A DNA stretch of 64,000 bases from Aeromonas veronii bv. veronii. GTDB lineage: Bacteria; Pseudomonadota; Gammaproteobacteria; Enterobacterales; Aeromonadaceae. The stretch lies in assembly GCF_000820225.1 (NCBI RefSeq), contig NZ_CDDK01000005.1:1-64000 (forward strand), written 5' to 3'. Shown one piece after another: positions 8,262 to 18,161 of the stretch (positions within the stretch are counted from its first letter, which is position 1; every line of letters begins with the position of its first letter). Made by a program: the position numbers and the translations under genes. The notes beneath the pieces are model-generated. The model was given only the letters and a program-made list of their open reading frames with translations. It ran no database searches and was not told where the DNA came from.

Positions 8262-9068
8262 TCACAGCAACCGGGCATGCCTCAGCACCGGCATAGTGCG
8301 CTGCAATTCATCGATAAGCTCGGCATCCATCTGTGCCAGCACAGTGGCACGGCCCGATGGCTGGCAAGCCAGCACCCGACCCCAGGGGTCGATCACCATG
8401 CTGTGGCCCCAGGTCTGGCGCCCCGTTTCGTGAGTGCCGCCCTGATTGGCCGCGACTAGGTAGCACTGGTTTTCGATGGCGCGGGCCCGCAGCAGCGGCT
8501 CCCAGTGCGCCTCGCCGGTCACGGCGGTAAAGGCGGCAGGCACCAGCAGCACGCGGGCACCGGCACGGGCCAACTGACGGTAGAGCTCGGGAAAGCGCAG
8601 ATCATAACAGATCGAGAGGCCGAGGGGACCAAAGGGAGAGTCCACCAACACAGGCTCCTCGCCGGGGCTGAATGTCTCCGACTCACGGTAGCGACCATGA
8701 TTGTCCGCCACATCCACGTTGAACAGATGGATCTTGTGGTAATGGCCCCTGAGCGCCCCCTCGGGGTCGAACACCAGCGAGCTGGTGTGGATATGGTCGG
8801 AACCTGCGATAGTCGTCGGCATAGCCCCGGCCACCAGCCAGATGCCATAATCGCGGGCCCATTCAGCCAGTTGCTGCTGGATCGGGCCCTCACCTATGGC
8901 CTCGGCCCCATCCAGATAACCCTGCCGTTCGCCAAACAGGGCGAAGTTCTCCGGCAGCAGCACCAGCAGCGGCCGCTCTTTGGGCAAGGCCGCCAGTTCG
9001 GCGGCGATCTGCTCCCGGTTATCCTGCCAGTGACGGCCAGATACCAGCTGTATTGCGGCTAACCACAT
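8262..9068 (-). CDS. Nitrilase-superfamily amidase (Nit1/deaminated glutathione amidase type)
   Basis: A 268-aa carbon-nitrogen hydrolase. The catalytic triad is complete: Glu40 in LLPENF, Lys112 in YHKIHLFNVDV and Cys154 in SICYDLRFPELYR. The YHKIHLF and CYDLRFPELYR motifs match the Nit1/Nit2-type branch. Nit1-type enzymes repair deaminated glutathione, which is the likely but unproven role. I start at ATG 9068 (MWLAAIQL), which has AAGGAG at proper spacing; 14 extra codons upstream are unlike the family. It follows the Dabb gene by 25 bases and belongs to the mre-tldD gene block, where it sits between yhdP and tldD in many gammaproteobacteria. Confidence 0.9.
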   Translation of the reverse strand: MWLAAIQLVSGRHWQDNREQIAAELAALPKERPLLVLLPENFALFGERQGYLDGAEAIGEGPIQQQLAEWARDYGIWLVAGAMPTTIAGSDHIHTSSLVFDPEGALRGHYHKIHLFNVDVADNHGRYRESETFSPGEEPVLVDSPFGPLGLSICYDLRFPELYRQLARAGARVLLVPAAFTAVTGEAHWEPLLRARAIENQCYLVAANQGGTHETGRQTWGHSMVIDPWGRVLACQPSGRATVLAQMDAELIDELQRTMPVLRHARLL

Positions 9069-9093
9069 GACGTTCTCCTTGTCGCTTGAGCCA

Positions 9094-9415
9094 TCAGACG
9101 GTGACAGCATCCCCCGCCTGCAGGGTGTAATCCAGCACTATGATGCGCTCCAGCACCGGGCGAAAGATGGCCTTGAGGGCATCGTGATCAGGATGGGGCA
9201 GATAGCGCTGGCGGGCTGCTTCGTCGGCGAAGGTCATCAGCACGCTGTGGGTAAAGCCACCATCCCTCCCCTCCGGGCTGTCATTCTCCCCCCCACTCCA
9301 CGGCGGTCACGCCGCTGACCTGATGGGGAATGGCGAGAAAGGCGGTACGCACCGCATCTATCCGGGCAGGCTGGGTGCCCGGCTTGAAGGCGATCAGCAG
9401 GATATGTCGGATCAT
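9094..9415 (-). pseudogene. Dabb (stress-responsive alpha/beta barrel) domain gene with a +1 frameshift
   Basis: Reading the minus strand from ATG 9415 (AAGGAG Shine-Dalgarno) gives MIRHILLIAFKPGTQPARID to the segment VSGVTAVEW. After a G7 tract near 9288-9294 the frame hits TGA. Removing one G restores WGENDSPEG, then FTHSVLMTFADEAARQRYLP and a C-terminus ending DYTLQAGDAVTV at TGA 9096-9094. WG-x-N-x-SPEG and FTH are Dabb-family signatures, and the total of 322 nt is 107 codons plus one base. Dabb proteins are small dimeric barrels of mostly unknown role. The gene is either broken, read by slippage at the G7 run, or affected by a sequencing error. Confidence 0.8.
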
Positions 9416-9449
9416 GGCTCACTCCTTGTGATGATGCCGGGCCGCTCGT

Positions 9450-12400
9450 TTAGCGCTGAGCCGGCCCAGCGTGTTTGGGGCTCAGCAGGAAAGGGGTCAC
9501 CTCTTGGGTCGGCAGGCTGGGAGCAACGGCATCTACCGCCTCTTTCTGCTGCTGGTTGAGCTTGATGCGCGCGCGATCTCGTCCCGCCTCGATCAGCTTG
9601 GGTGCGTCGAGCGGGCCCGAGATGCGAAAATCGATACGGGTCACCACATCCACCACCGGCTCCAGCAGTTTGGAGAGGGCCAGAACATAGAGACCCGTGA
9701 CCGGCGTGATGGAGAAAGCCGCCACCACCGGCAGGGTGCCACCCAGATTGGGGGAGAAGCTCAGCTCGTAGTCGAGCCGCCAGCGCACCAGATCGGCGAT
9801 CCCCTCGCCGCGCAGGTTGCCTGCCGCCCCCTTCATATAGAAATCATCGTTGCTGACCAGCCCCTGCTTGATGGTGGCAGAGGCGGACATGGATTCGAAG
9901 TAGAAGCCCTTGTCGAACACATCGCGAAAATCGAGCCGCAGCTTGCGCAGCAGGGAATCGAGGCTGAGCAGGGAGAGCAGCCGAGCCCCCTTGTCGTTGA
10001 CCTCCCGCAGAGTGCCGCCCTCAAGCTGATAGTTGGCACTTCCCCCCAGAGTCGGCAGACTCGGGCGGTAGGGCACATCCTGCCAGTTCAGATCAAAAGC
10101 GAGGGAGCCGGGAGCGTCGCCGATGGGCGAGGTGTAGCCGAGCCGCTTGAGCAGCAGCTCGCTGTTGTTGCTGGTCAGCTTGCCACGGGCACGGGTCTCC
10201 ATCCGGTTGCCATCGGCCAGCCAGTCGACGCTGCCGGTGAGCTGACTCCCCGCCAGCCGCACATCCAGCCCCTTGAGGGTCACCTTGTTGGCGCCGGGCA
10301 CCAGCTCTCCTTTCACTTCACCAAGCGGCAGCTCGCCAAAACGGCAATCGACACAGCTCACCTTCAACCAGGGGATGGATGCCATGATGGCGTTGTCCTG
10401 CTTGGCATCGGGATCCGGGCTGAGATCCGAACTCTTGCCAGACCAGTAGATTCGGGCAAACTTGGCATCCACCGGACGATTGGCTACTGCAGGCAGGCGG
10501 ATCACCCCCATCACATCGGGGCTGTCGATCATCACTTCGGTCGCCTGATTGGTCGGCCCCACGGTGAAACGCGCCGCCTTGAGGGTGGCACTGCCGATAT
10601 AGGCGCGAGCCAGCTGTCCATCCACCCACCACTCCTGCGGCAGGAAGGCCGGGCCAACCACCGCGTTGCCGGTCTGATTCTGCGCCGGCAGCCATTGTTT
10701 AAGTCGCGCCAGCCAGCCACCCACATCGGCCTCCTGCTGGTTGATGGCAAGCAGCATGGGGGCATCGCGCATTACCCGGGCGCCCGGCTGGCCCACATCG
10801 ACCCGCACCCGGCTGAGATAAGGCACCCCTTCGCCGTAGACCAGTCGGGTCTGCATATCCACATCAGCCCCCAGTACGGCACGAATGTCGGCGCTGCCAT
10901 CCCGGCCACGGGCGATCACCTTAAGCGGCAGTCGACTGGCACTGCTCTTGGCCAGCGGCAGCGGCAGATCCAGCGCCATCCCCTGCAGGTTGGAGTCGAG
11001 CGCCAGCTGGAAACTGAACGGCTTGCTCTCGGGCAAGGTCAACCCGAGCTTGCCGCCCCAGTTGCTGCGGCCGTTGAGAATGCCGAATGAAGAGATGGCG
11101 GCGGGCTGGCGGCGGCTATCCCACTGCCCCTTGAAATCGAGGTCGACCTGATAGTGATCCGGATGCTGGCGCCCCTGATAGTCGAGGGTCAGCGGCTGGT
11201 TCCACAGGCTCGCCTTGAGGTTGCTGAAACGGGTCTGTTCGTTGTCATATTCGAGGCGCCCCTGCACCTTCTCCAGCGGCAGATCCAGACTGGCGACCCG
11301 CACCTTGTTGTTGCTGAAGGTGGCATCGCCGCTCGCCTTGACCTCGCTCTCGCCATCGAGAGGAATATCGAGCTTGACCGAACCGGCCATCGGGCCGCGG
11401 ATCTCGATCTCCCGCAGCGCCTGTCCCACCGAACTACCCAGCGGGGAGTCCTGCAGGTAGTCGCTGATGGCCTTGCCCTCCCCCTGCACCTTGGCATCCA
11501 CATAGAGGTGGGCGCCGGGGGAGAGATCCGGGATCCAGGCATGCACCGAGTCGGAACTCGCCTTGCCGAGTTTGGTGGATCGGCTGCGCATATCGAGACC
11601 GGCATTCTGGAACAAGAGATCGATCTGCAGGTCGGTGAGCGGTTGCCAACCGGGGAAGAACTCGTAGGTGGCCTGCTCCAGCGGCACCGCCACCTGGAAG
11701 ATGCCCTTGCCGTTGTCGTAGGGAAAGTCCCTGAACTCGCCATACCAGAGCAGGTCGGCCCCCTTGGCCTTGCCCCCCTTGATGGCGCCGCTCAGGTAAT
11801 CCACCAGCCCCTTATCCATCGCCTGCAGCGGGAAGTAGCGATCCGCATGGCCCGCATTCTTCACATCGATGCGGCCGGTCAGGGCCAGGAAAGGGTGCTC
11901 GAACAGATCGAGGCGGAAACGGCTGGACAGGGTCAGATCCGGGTTATCCAGCGCGATATCCTGCCCGTAGAGCACCCAGCCCTGTTCCTCGCGCCACCAG
12001 TCGAGGCGGGCCGAGAAGTTGTCGACCGGGATAGGCACCTTGAAATGACGGGCGGGATCCACCTTGTCGTTCGCCAGCGCCAATCTGGCGCTACCGCCGG
12101 TCGGGGTAAGCCAGAACTCGCCGTTGAGATCCTGCATCCCGGGTATATCCTGCCAGGCCTTAAGACGCACCTTGCTGAAGCGGCCACTGAGGGAGAGCTC
12201 CTGCCAGTCGGCATTGGCCAGCAGCGTCAGCTCCTGCACCGACCCCTGCGGATTGGTCTGGCGCAGGGTCTCGCAGAGTGTGGGGTAGAGCGCCGAGACC
12301 AGCTGACTGATCTGGGTGATCTTGTCGAACTCAATGCTGGGCAGATAGCCCTGCACCCGATCCCCGATCCGCTCCAGCTGCAAGCGGCTCTGCAACCAGG

Positions 12401-13343
12401 GTTTGCCGTCCAGCTTGAAGTTGACGTTGTGGCTGGCCAGTTGCCAGTCGGTGCCCTCACGGCGCAGCTGGATCTTGCCACCATCGAGGCCGAAACGGTG
12501 CATCTCCCCTTTCTTGGGATCCTTCCAGATCAGGTAATTGTTGCCAAAAGCCAGCAGGGTATTACCCAGCTTGCCACTGTCAAACTCGCTCCAGAGCTGG
12601 AAGTCGAGCTGACCGGCAACCTTGGGTTCGCCCGCATGGATCTTGGCCAGGGTCGGGGTGATATCGAGCTGGCGGGCCCCCAGATAGAGCTGACCCTTGA
12701 GGCGATCGAGCCGGGCAGTCGGGGCGTCCACATCCAGAATCAGATCGAGGGTGCTCTCGCCCACCCCGTTGATGAGGTAAGCCTTGCCGACCCCCTGATG
12801 GCGCTTGCCACGGTTCTGCCAGCGCAGTTGGGCGATGTCGAGGGCGCGCAGATCACCGAGGGAGGTGGTGACGCTGAGGCGGGTGTTGTGCACATCGAAG
12901 GTGGAGAGCTGGGTCAGCAGAAAGCGCAGCAGGGCGCCCTGCTGGGGATCGCCGGAGGGGCTCTCGTCAGCCGGTTGGCGCAAGTCGATGGTGATATCGC
13001 CATCGCTCAGGATCAGCTCGCCAAACACCGGCTTGAGCTCGTTAATGGTGCGCCAGAAGTCGAGATGCACCCAGGCTTTGCCGAGCTGTACGGCAAAACG
13101 CCCCGAATCCGGGGCGATGGCGAGTTGCTGCAGCTCGAGGGCGGGCCCGGACTGTGTCCAGTCCAGCACCACTTGCTCCACGCTGACCTTGAGTTGTGAA
13201 TCACCCAGCAGAGTGTGGATCAGACTCTCCCGGTATTGATTCAGCAAAGGGCCACCAACCCGTACCAAGGTGACCAGCATGGCCATCAGTACGAACAGGA
13301 CCCCCAGGGCCAACCAACCCCGACTCAGCCAGCGATAGACCAA
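9450..13343 (-). CDS. yhdP: YhdP family AsmA-like envelope protein
   Basis: A 1297-aa AsmA-like/DUF3971 protein. YhdP forms a long bridge from the inner membrane through the periplasm and, with TamB and YdbH, is needed for phospholipid transport to the outer membrane. A single N-terminal anchor lies at about residues 8-30 (LALGVLFVLMAMLVTLV). The rest is beta-rich periplasmic repeat sequence, with a conserved AsmA C-terminal part containing SLLSLDSLLRKLRLDFRDVF and a final helical tail. Length matches E. coli YhdP (about 1266 aa). The start codon is TTG, directly after the rng TAA, so translation is probably coupled to rng. Confidence 0.93.
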   Translation of the reverse strand: MVYRWLSRGWLALGVLFVLMAMLVTLVRVGGPLLNQYRESLIHTLLGDSQLKVSVEQVVLDWTQSGPALELQQLAIAPDSGRFAVQLGKAWVHLDFWRTINELKPVFGELILSDGDITIDLRQPADESPSGDPQQGALLRFLLTQLSTFDVHNTRLSVTTSLGDLRALDIAQLRWQNRGKRHQGVGKAYLINGVGESTLDLILDVDAPTARLDRLKGQLYLGARQLDITPTLAKIHAGEPKVAGQLDFQLWSEFDSGKLGNTLLAFGNNYLIWKDPKKGEMHRFGLDGGKIQLRREGTDWQLASHNVNFKLDGKPWLQSRLQLERIGDRVQGYLPSIEFDKITQISQLVSALYPTLCETLRQTNPQGSVQELTLLANADWQELSLSGRFSKVRLKAWQDIPGMQDLNGEFWLTPTGGSARLALANDKVDPARHFKVPIPVDNFSARLDWWREEQGWVLYGQDIALDNPDLTLSSRFRLDLFEHPFLALTGRIDVKNAGHADRYFPLQAMDKGLVDYLSGAIKGGKAKGADLLWYGEFRDFPYDNGKGIFQVAVPLEQATYEFFPGWQPLTDLQIDLLFQNAGLDMRSRSTKLGKASSDSVHAWIPDLSPGAHLYVDAKVQGEGKAISDYLQDSPLGSSVGQALREIEIRGPMAGSVKLDIPLDGESEVKASGDATFSNNKVRVASLDLPLEKVQGRLEYDNEQTRFSNLKASLWNQPLTLDYQGRQHPDHYQVDLDFKGQWDSRRQPAAISSFGILNGRSNWGGKLGLTLPESKPFSFQLALDSNLQGMALDLPLPLAKSSASRLPLKVIARGRDGSADIRAVLGADVDMQTRLVYGEGVPYLSRVRVDVGQPGARVMRDAPMLLAINQQEADVGGWLARLKQWLPAQNQTGNAVVGPAFLPQEWWVDGQLARAYIGSATLKAARFTVGPTNQATEVMIDSPDVMGVIRLPAVANRPVDAKFARIYWSGKSSDLSPDPDAKQDNAIMASIPWLKVSCVDCRFGELPLGEVKGELVPGANKVTLKGLDVRLAGSQLTGSVDWLADGNRMETRARGKLTSNNSELLLKRLGYTSPIGDAPGSLAFDLNWQDVPYRPSLPTLGGSANYQLEGGTLREVNDKGARLLSLLSLDSLLRKLRLDFRDVFDKGFYFESMSASATIKQGLVSNDDFYMKGAAGNLRGEGIADLVRWRLDYELSFSPNLGGTLPVVAAFSITPVTGLYVLALSKLLEPVVDVVTRIDFRISGPLDAPKLIEAGRDRARIKLNQQQKEAVDAVAPSLPTQEVTPFLLSPKHAGPAQR

Positions 13344-14813
13344 TTACATCATCACCACGTCGAACTGCTCCTGACCACAGAGGGGTTCGCTCACTACCCG
13401 CACCTGCTTGCCGATGAACACTTCCAGCTCAGCCAGACTGTGGGACTCCTCGCCATGGAGGTAGTCGGCCACGGCCGGGGCTGCGTAGACGGTGAACTGA
13501 TCCGCATCATAGGCACGATTGACCCGGATGATCTCCCGCAGGATCTCGAAGCAGACCGACTCCACCGTCTTGACCCGGCCGCGCCCCTTACACTCGGGGC
13601 ACTCGGAGCAGAGCACATGCTCCAGACTCTCGCGGGTGCGTTTGCGGGTCATCTCCACCAGACCGAGCTGGGAGAAACCGTTGACGTTAGTCTTGGCGCG
13701 GTCTTTCGACAACGCCTGCTCCAGACTGTGCAGCACCCGACGACGGTGATCTTCCGACTGCATGTCGATGAAGTCGATGATGATGATGCCGCCGAGGTTG
13801 CGCAGGCGCAGATGGCGGGCGATGGCCGCCGTCGCCTCGACGTTGGTGTTGAAGATGGTCTCTTCCAGGTTGCGATGGCCGACAAAGGCGCCGGTGTTGA
13901 TATCCACCGTGGTCATGGCTTCGGTCTGATCGATGATCAGGTAGCCGCCGGATTTCAGCTCGACCTTGCGCTCCAGCGCGCGCTGGATCTCGTTCTCCAC
14001 GTCGTAGAGATCGAAGATGGGTGACTCGCCGGGGTAGTACTCCAGCTTGTTGGCCAGCTCAGGCACATACTCACCGGTGAAGCGCTTGAGCTGATCGAAG
14101 CTCTGACGGGAGTCAACGCGGATCTTGTCGAGCTCGGCGCCGACGAAATCGCGCACCACCCGGAAGGCCAGGCTGGGATCCTCGTAGAGGATCTTGCAGG
14201 GCGGGTACTTCTGCTTGCGCTCGAGGATCTTGCGCCAGAGTCGTTTCAGGAAGGCGGCATCCTGCTCCAGCTCCAGCTCCCCCACCCCTTCGGCGGCGGT
14301 ACGGATGATGTAGCCACCCAGCTCGTCCACATAACCGGCCACGGTGCGCTTGAGGCGCTCCCGCTCCGCTTCGGACTCGATGCGCTGGGAGACACCAACG
14401 TGGGCGCTGCCCGGCATAAACACCAGATAGCGGGAGGGCAAGGTGATATCGGTGGTGAGACGGGCCCCCTTGGTACCCAGCGGATCTTTCACCACCTGCA
14501 CCATGATGTCCTGCCCCTGACGCACCAGCTCGGCGATGTTGCCGACCTGGAACTGCTCCTTCTCCTTCACCGCCACACACTCGGTGTGCGGCACGATATC
14601 GGAGGCGTGCAGGAAGGCCGCCTTGTCCATGCCGATATCGACGAAGGCCGCCTGCATACCGGGCAGCACCCGACTGATCTTGCCTTTGTAGATATTGCCC
14701 ACGATGCCGCGCTTGGCCTGACGCTCGACATGCACTTCCTGCAGCAGACCGTTTTCGACCAGAGCGACCCGGGTTTCGGAGGGGGTAACGTTAACCAGCA
14801 GTTCTACCGACAT
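13344..14813 (-). CDS. rng: Ribonuclease G
   Basis: A 489-aa single-strand-specific endoribonuclease of the RNase E/G family. It matures the 16S rRNA 5' end and takes part in mRNA decay. The S1 RNA-binding domain is at about 35-130 (GNIYKGKISRVLPGMQAAFVDIG). The catalytic DNase I-like domain holds DINTGAFVG and IIIDFIDM with the metal-binding aspartates. The zinc-link C-x-x-C-type motif CSECPECKGRG is near 405-415. The protein ends soon after, without the long disordered scaffold of RNase E, which identifies RNase G. It lies between maf and yhdP. Confidence 0.96.
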   Translation of the reverse strand: MSVELLVNVTPSETRVALVENGLLQEVHVERQAKRGIVGNIYKGKISRVLPGMQAAFVDIGMDKAAFLHASDIVPHTECVAVKEKEQFQVGNIAELVRQGQDIMVQVVKDPLGTKGARLTTDITLPSRYLVFMPGSAHVGVSQRIESEAERERLKRTVAGYVDELGGYIIRTAAEGVGELELEQDAAFLKRLWRKILERKQKYPPCKILYEDPSLAFRVVRDFVGAELDKIRVDSRQSFDQLKRFTGEYVPELANKLEYYPGESPIFDLYDVENEIQRALERKVELKSGGYLIIDQTEAMTTVDINTGAFVGHRNLEETIFNTNVEATAAIARHLRLRNLGGIIIIDFIDMQSEDHRRRVLHSLEQALSKDRAKTNVNGFSQLGLVEMTRKRTRESLEHVLCSECPECKGRGRVKTVESVCFEILREIIRVNRAYDADQFTVYAAPAVADYLHGEESHSLAELEVFIGKQVRVVSEPLCGQEQFDVVMM

Positions 14814-14908
14814 AAGTAACCTTGCCTGTTCCAGTTTTGAATTCTATAGAGCCAATCCGGTACAACGCGCGCAAGGGAAAAACGCAGCAGAGCACAGCTG
14901 ACGGGAAA

Positions 14909-15496
14909 TTACTTGAGCTGTTCCAGATGATGCTTGATCAACAGATCTGTCTCCAGCAGGGGCAGGCCGACCACGGCGCTATAGCTCCCCTCGATGCGGC
15001 TGACAAACTTGCCCGCAATACCCTGTATGCCATAAGCCCCGGCCTTGTCACAGGGCTCACCGGTCTGCCAGTAGGCCTCGATCTCGGCCTCGTCCAGCTT
15101 GCGAAACGCCACGTTGGTGGTGACCAGACGCACGTCACAACGCTCCTTGCTGGCCAGCGCCACCGCCGTCATCACCTGATGCACCTTGCCGGAGAGGGAC
15201 TCCAGCATATCTTTGGCATCCAGCAGATCGGACGGTTTCTCCAGTACCCGGTCGCCCAGCACAACTATGGTGTCGGCACCCAGCACCGGCAACGCCGTCG
15301 GCGCACACGCCACGCCCGCCATCGCCTTGTCACGGGCGAGGCGGCAGACGTAATCCTGCGCCTTTTCACCCTCTTCCCGCTGCTCGGGCACATCCAGTTT
15401 CAGCACCTCGAAGCGGTAGCCAATCTGGGTCAGCAGTTCACGGCGACGGGGAGAAGCCGAGGCGAGATAGAGTTGTGGTTCGTTGTTTTTGTTCAT
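14909..15496 (-). CDS. maf: Maf family nucleotide pyrophosphatase (YhdE-type)
   Basis: A 195-aa Maf protein that hydrolyses dTTP/UTP and modified nucleotides to monophosphates, a house-cleaning role also linked to septum control. The N-terminal signature [12 protein letters not shown] and the motifs [11 protein letters not shown] and [18 protein letters not shown] are present. The C-terminal [20 protein letters not shown] is typical of the YhdE subgroup. An in-frame extension upstream overlaps mreD; I start at ATG 15496 ([10 protein letters not shown]), two bases past the mreD stop. It is co-transcribed with mreD and rng. Confidence 0.93.
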   Translation of the reverse strand: MNKNNEPQLYLASASPRRRELLTQIGYRFEVLKLDVPEQREEGEKAQDYVCRLARDKAMAGVACAPTALPVLGADTIVVLGDRVLEKPSDLLDAKDMLESLSGKVHQVMTAVALASKERCDVRLVTTNVAFRKLDEAEIEAYWQTGEPCDKAGAYGIQGIAGKFVSRIEGSYSAVVGLPLLETDLLIKHHLEQLK

Positions 15497-15498
15497 AT

Positions 15499-15984
15499 TT
15501 ACCTGATATTGAAGCGGCGCCGCACCTTGCGCAGCACCAGAAACACCCAGGGCCATATTAGCATCGTCGTCAACGTCGACCAAAAGTAGGAGAAGTTGAG
15601 ACTGGCCTGGCTGAACAGATGCTCGGCCCAGAATACCGTCATTTTACCCACCAGCGAGAGGCCACCGATGATCAGTGCCTGCTGCCAGAGGGAGAAGTTG
15701 CGGATCTTCTGGAACTGGAAGGCCGCCAGATAGGTGGTAATGGCCATCGCCATCGCCCGCACGCCGAGGGTGCTGCCAAGCAGCACATCCAGCAGCAGGC
15801 CCGCCACCCAGGCGGTGCCGACGTTGGTCCGGTGCGGCAAAGCCAGTGCCCAGTAGATGAGCACCATGGCCAGCCAGTCCGGACGGAAGGGGTCAAATTC
15901 AAAAGGAAGCGGCAGGATCGACAGGCTCAAGGCCAGCAGGATCGAGATCCAGATCCAGATCCTGCCGCTGGCGGGTTCTAGCAT
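15499..15984 (-). CDS. mreD: Rod shape-determining protein MreD
   Basis: A 161-aa inner-membrane protein with about five membrane segments, part of the Rod (elongasome) complex with MreB, MreC, RodA and PBP2. It opens [20 protein letters not shown] and carries the conserved [19 protein letters not shown] and [12 protein letters not shown] segments. Its first base overlaps the mreC stop codon by one nucleotide, which implies translational coupling. Length matches E. coli MreD (162 aa). Confidence 0.95.
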   Translation of the reverse strand: MLEPASGRIWIWISILLALSLSILPLPFEFDPFRPDWLAMVLIYWALALPHRTNVGTAWVAGLLLDVLLGSTLGVRAMAMAITTYLAAFQFQKIRNFSLWQQALIIGGLSLVGKMTVFWAEHLFSQASLNFSYFWSTLTTMLIWPWVFLVLRKVRRRFNIR

Positions 15985-16874
15985 TAGCGGGTGGCTCCTG
16001 CGGCGGACTCAGCGGGAGCCGCCCGTTCGCCATCCTCATCATGTACTTCAGGCTTCTTGTCGGTCCACAGCAGCAGCAGATAGCGCAGCCTGTCCAGCTC
16101 CACCAGCGGCTTGGCCTCGACCTGAGCGAAGGGCTTGCCCTCCACATACTCGGAACGGGTTACGGTCGCCACCGGATAACCTTCCGGGAAGCGGCCACCC
16201 AGACCTGAGGTGACCAGCAGATCACCCACCTGAATATCGGTATTGCGCGGCAGGTTGCGCAGCTCAAGCTTGTCGAGCTCGCCACTGCCGGAAGCAATAG
16301 CACGCAAGTCGTTGCGCAGTACCCGCACCGGAATGCCATGGCTGGAGTCGGTGATCAGCAGCACGCGACTGGTGGTGGAGCCCACGTGGAGCACCTGACC
16401 AATCACACCCTGATCGTTGATCACCGCCTGACCGTTGTAGACTCCATCCAGCGCCCCCTTGTTGATCAGCACCTGATGGCTGAAGGGGTCAGAATCCACC
16501 GACAGCAGCTCGGCCACCATCTTGCGGGACTCCTTGTGCACCGGCGAACCGAGCAGCTCACGCAGCCGCTGGTTCTCGTGTTCCAGCTGATCCATTTTGA
16601 GCAGACGGGCACGCAGGGTAAACAGCTGTTGCTCCTGCTGCTTGGTCTGCTCGATGAGATCGGCGCGGGTCTGCACCTGGGTCGACATGGTGTCGAGCAG
16701 GGTACCGGGCGCATTGGCCATGTATTGCAGGGGACTGACTAACGAACTGAGGTAGACGCGGACATGGGTAAACACACCGAAGCGGGAATCCGCGACGATG
16801 GCAGCGATGGAGATGATGACGGCGAGAAACAACCGTAACTGAAGCGAAGGGCCTCTACCAAAAATGGGTTTCAT
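15984..16874 (-). CDS. mreC: Rod shape-determining protein MreC
   Basis: A 296-aa bitopic inner-membrane protein that organises the elongasome in the periplasm. A short cytoplasmic N-terminus precedes the membrane segment at about 10-30 (LRLFLAVIISIAAIVADS). A coiled coil follows at about 65-110 (QTRADLIEQTKQQEQQLF). The beta-barrel MreC domain includes VYNGQAVINDQGVIGQV and GDLLVTSGLGGRFPEGYPV. The C-terminal tail is acidic and Ala-rich. It starts 42 bases after mreB, across an intrinsic-terminator-like hairpin that would lower its level relative to MreB. Confidence 0.95.
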   Translation of the reverse strand: MKPIFGRGPSLQLRLFLAVIISIAAIVADSRFGVFTHVRVYLSSLVSPLQYMANAPGTLLDTMSTQVQTRADLIEQTKQQEQQLFTLRARLLKMDQLEHENQRLRELLGSPVHKESRKMVAELLSVDSDPFSHQVLINKGALDGVYNGQAVINDQGVIGQVLHVGSTTSRVLLITDSSHGIPVRVLRNDLRAIASGSGELDKLELRNLPRNTDIQVGDLLVTSGLGGRFPEGYPVATVTRSEYVEGKPFAQVEAKPLVELDRLRYLLLLWTDKKPEVHDEDGERAAPAESAAGATR

Positions 16875-16882
16875 GGGTCGTC

Positions 16883-16911
16883 AAAAAAGAGCCGGCACGC
16901 TGGCCGGCTTT
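16883..16911 (-). terminator. Partial terminator or attenuator between mreB and mreC
   Basis: On the minus strand the arms AGCCGGCC and GGCCGGCT-like sequence form a hairpin followed by TTTTTT. It lies directly after the mreB stop and ends just before mreC, so it probably reduces read-through and sets mreB above mreCD. Confidence 0.75.
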
Positions 16912-16916
16912 GGGTC

Positions 16917-17999
<1,083 letters not shown>

Positions 18000-18123
18000 C
18001 TAACTTTACCAATGCCCACCCCAATGGGCAAGCGCTCAAACTGTCGCCAATCAATCAGGCGCGACAAAAATGCGAGTCATCACTCACTCGGACACGCTTG
18101 CAAACACTAATAAACAAGGATTT

Positions 18124-18149
18124 AGGGGGATGCTGTTGAGCCATCCCCC
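18124..18149 (-). terminator. Probable terminator of the MSHA operon after mshQ
   Basis: GGGGGATG and CATCCCCC arms with a 9-base loop lie about 12 bases past the mshQ stop. The following T run is weak (TAAATCC). Confidence 0.5.
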
Positions 18150-18161
18150 CTCACACATCAT

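Noticed and set aside
11154..13199. 681-codon plus-strand frame opposite yhdP
   Set aside because: Antisense shadow caused by high GC; no family similarity, while yhdP is complete on the other strand.
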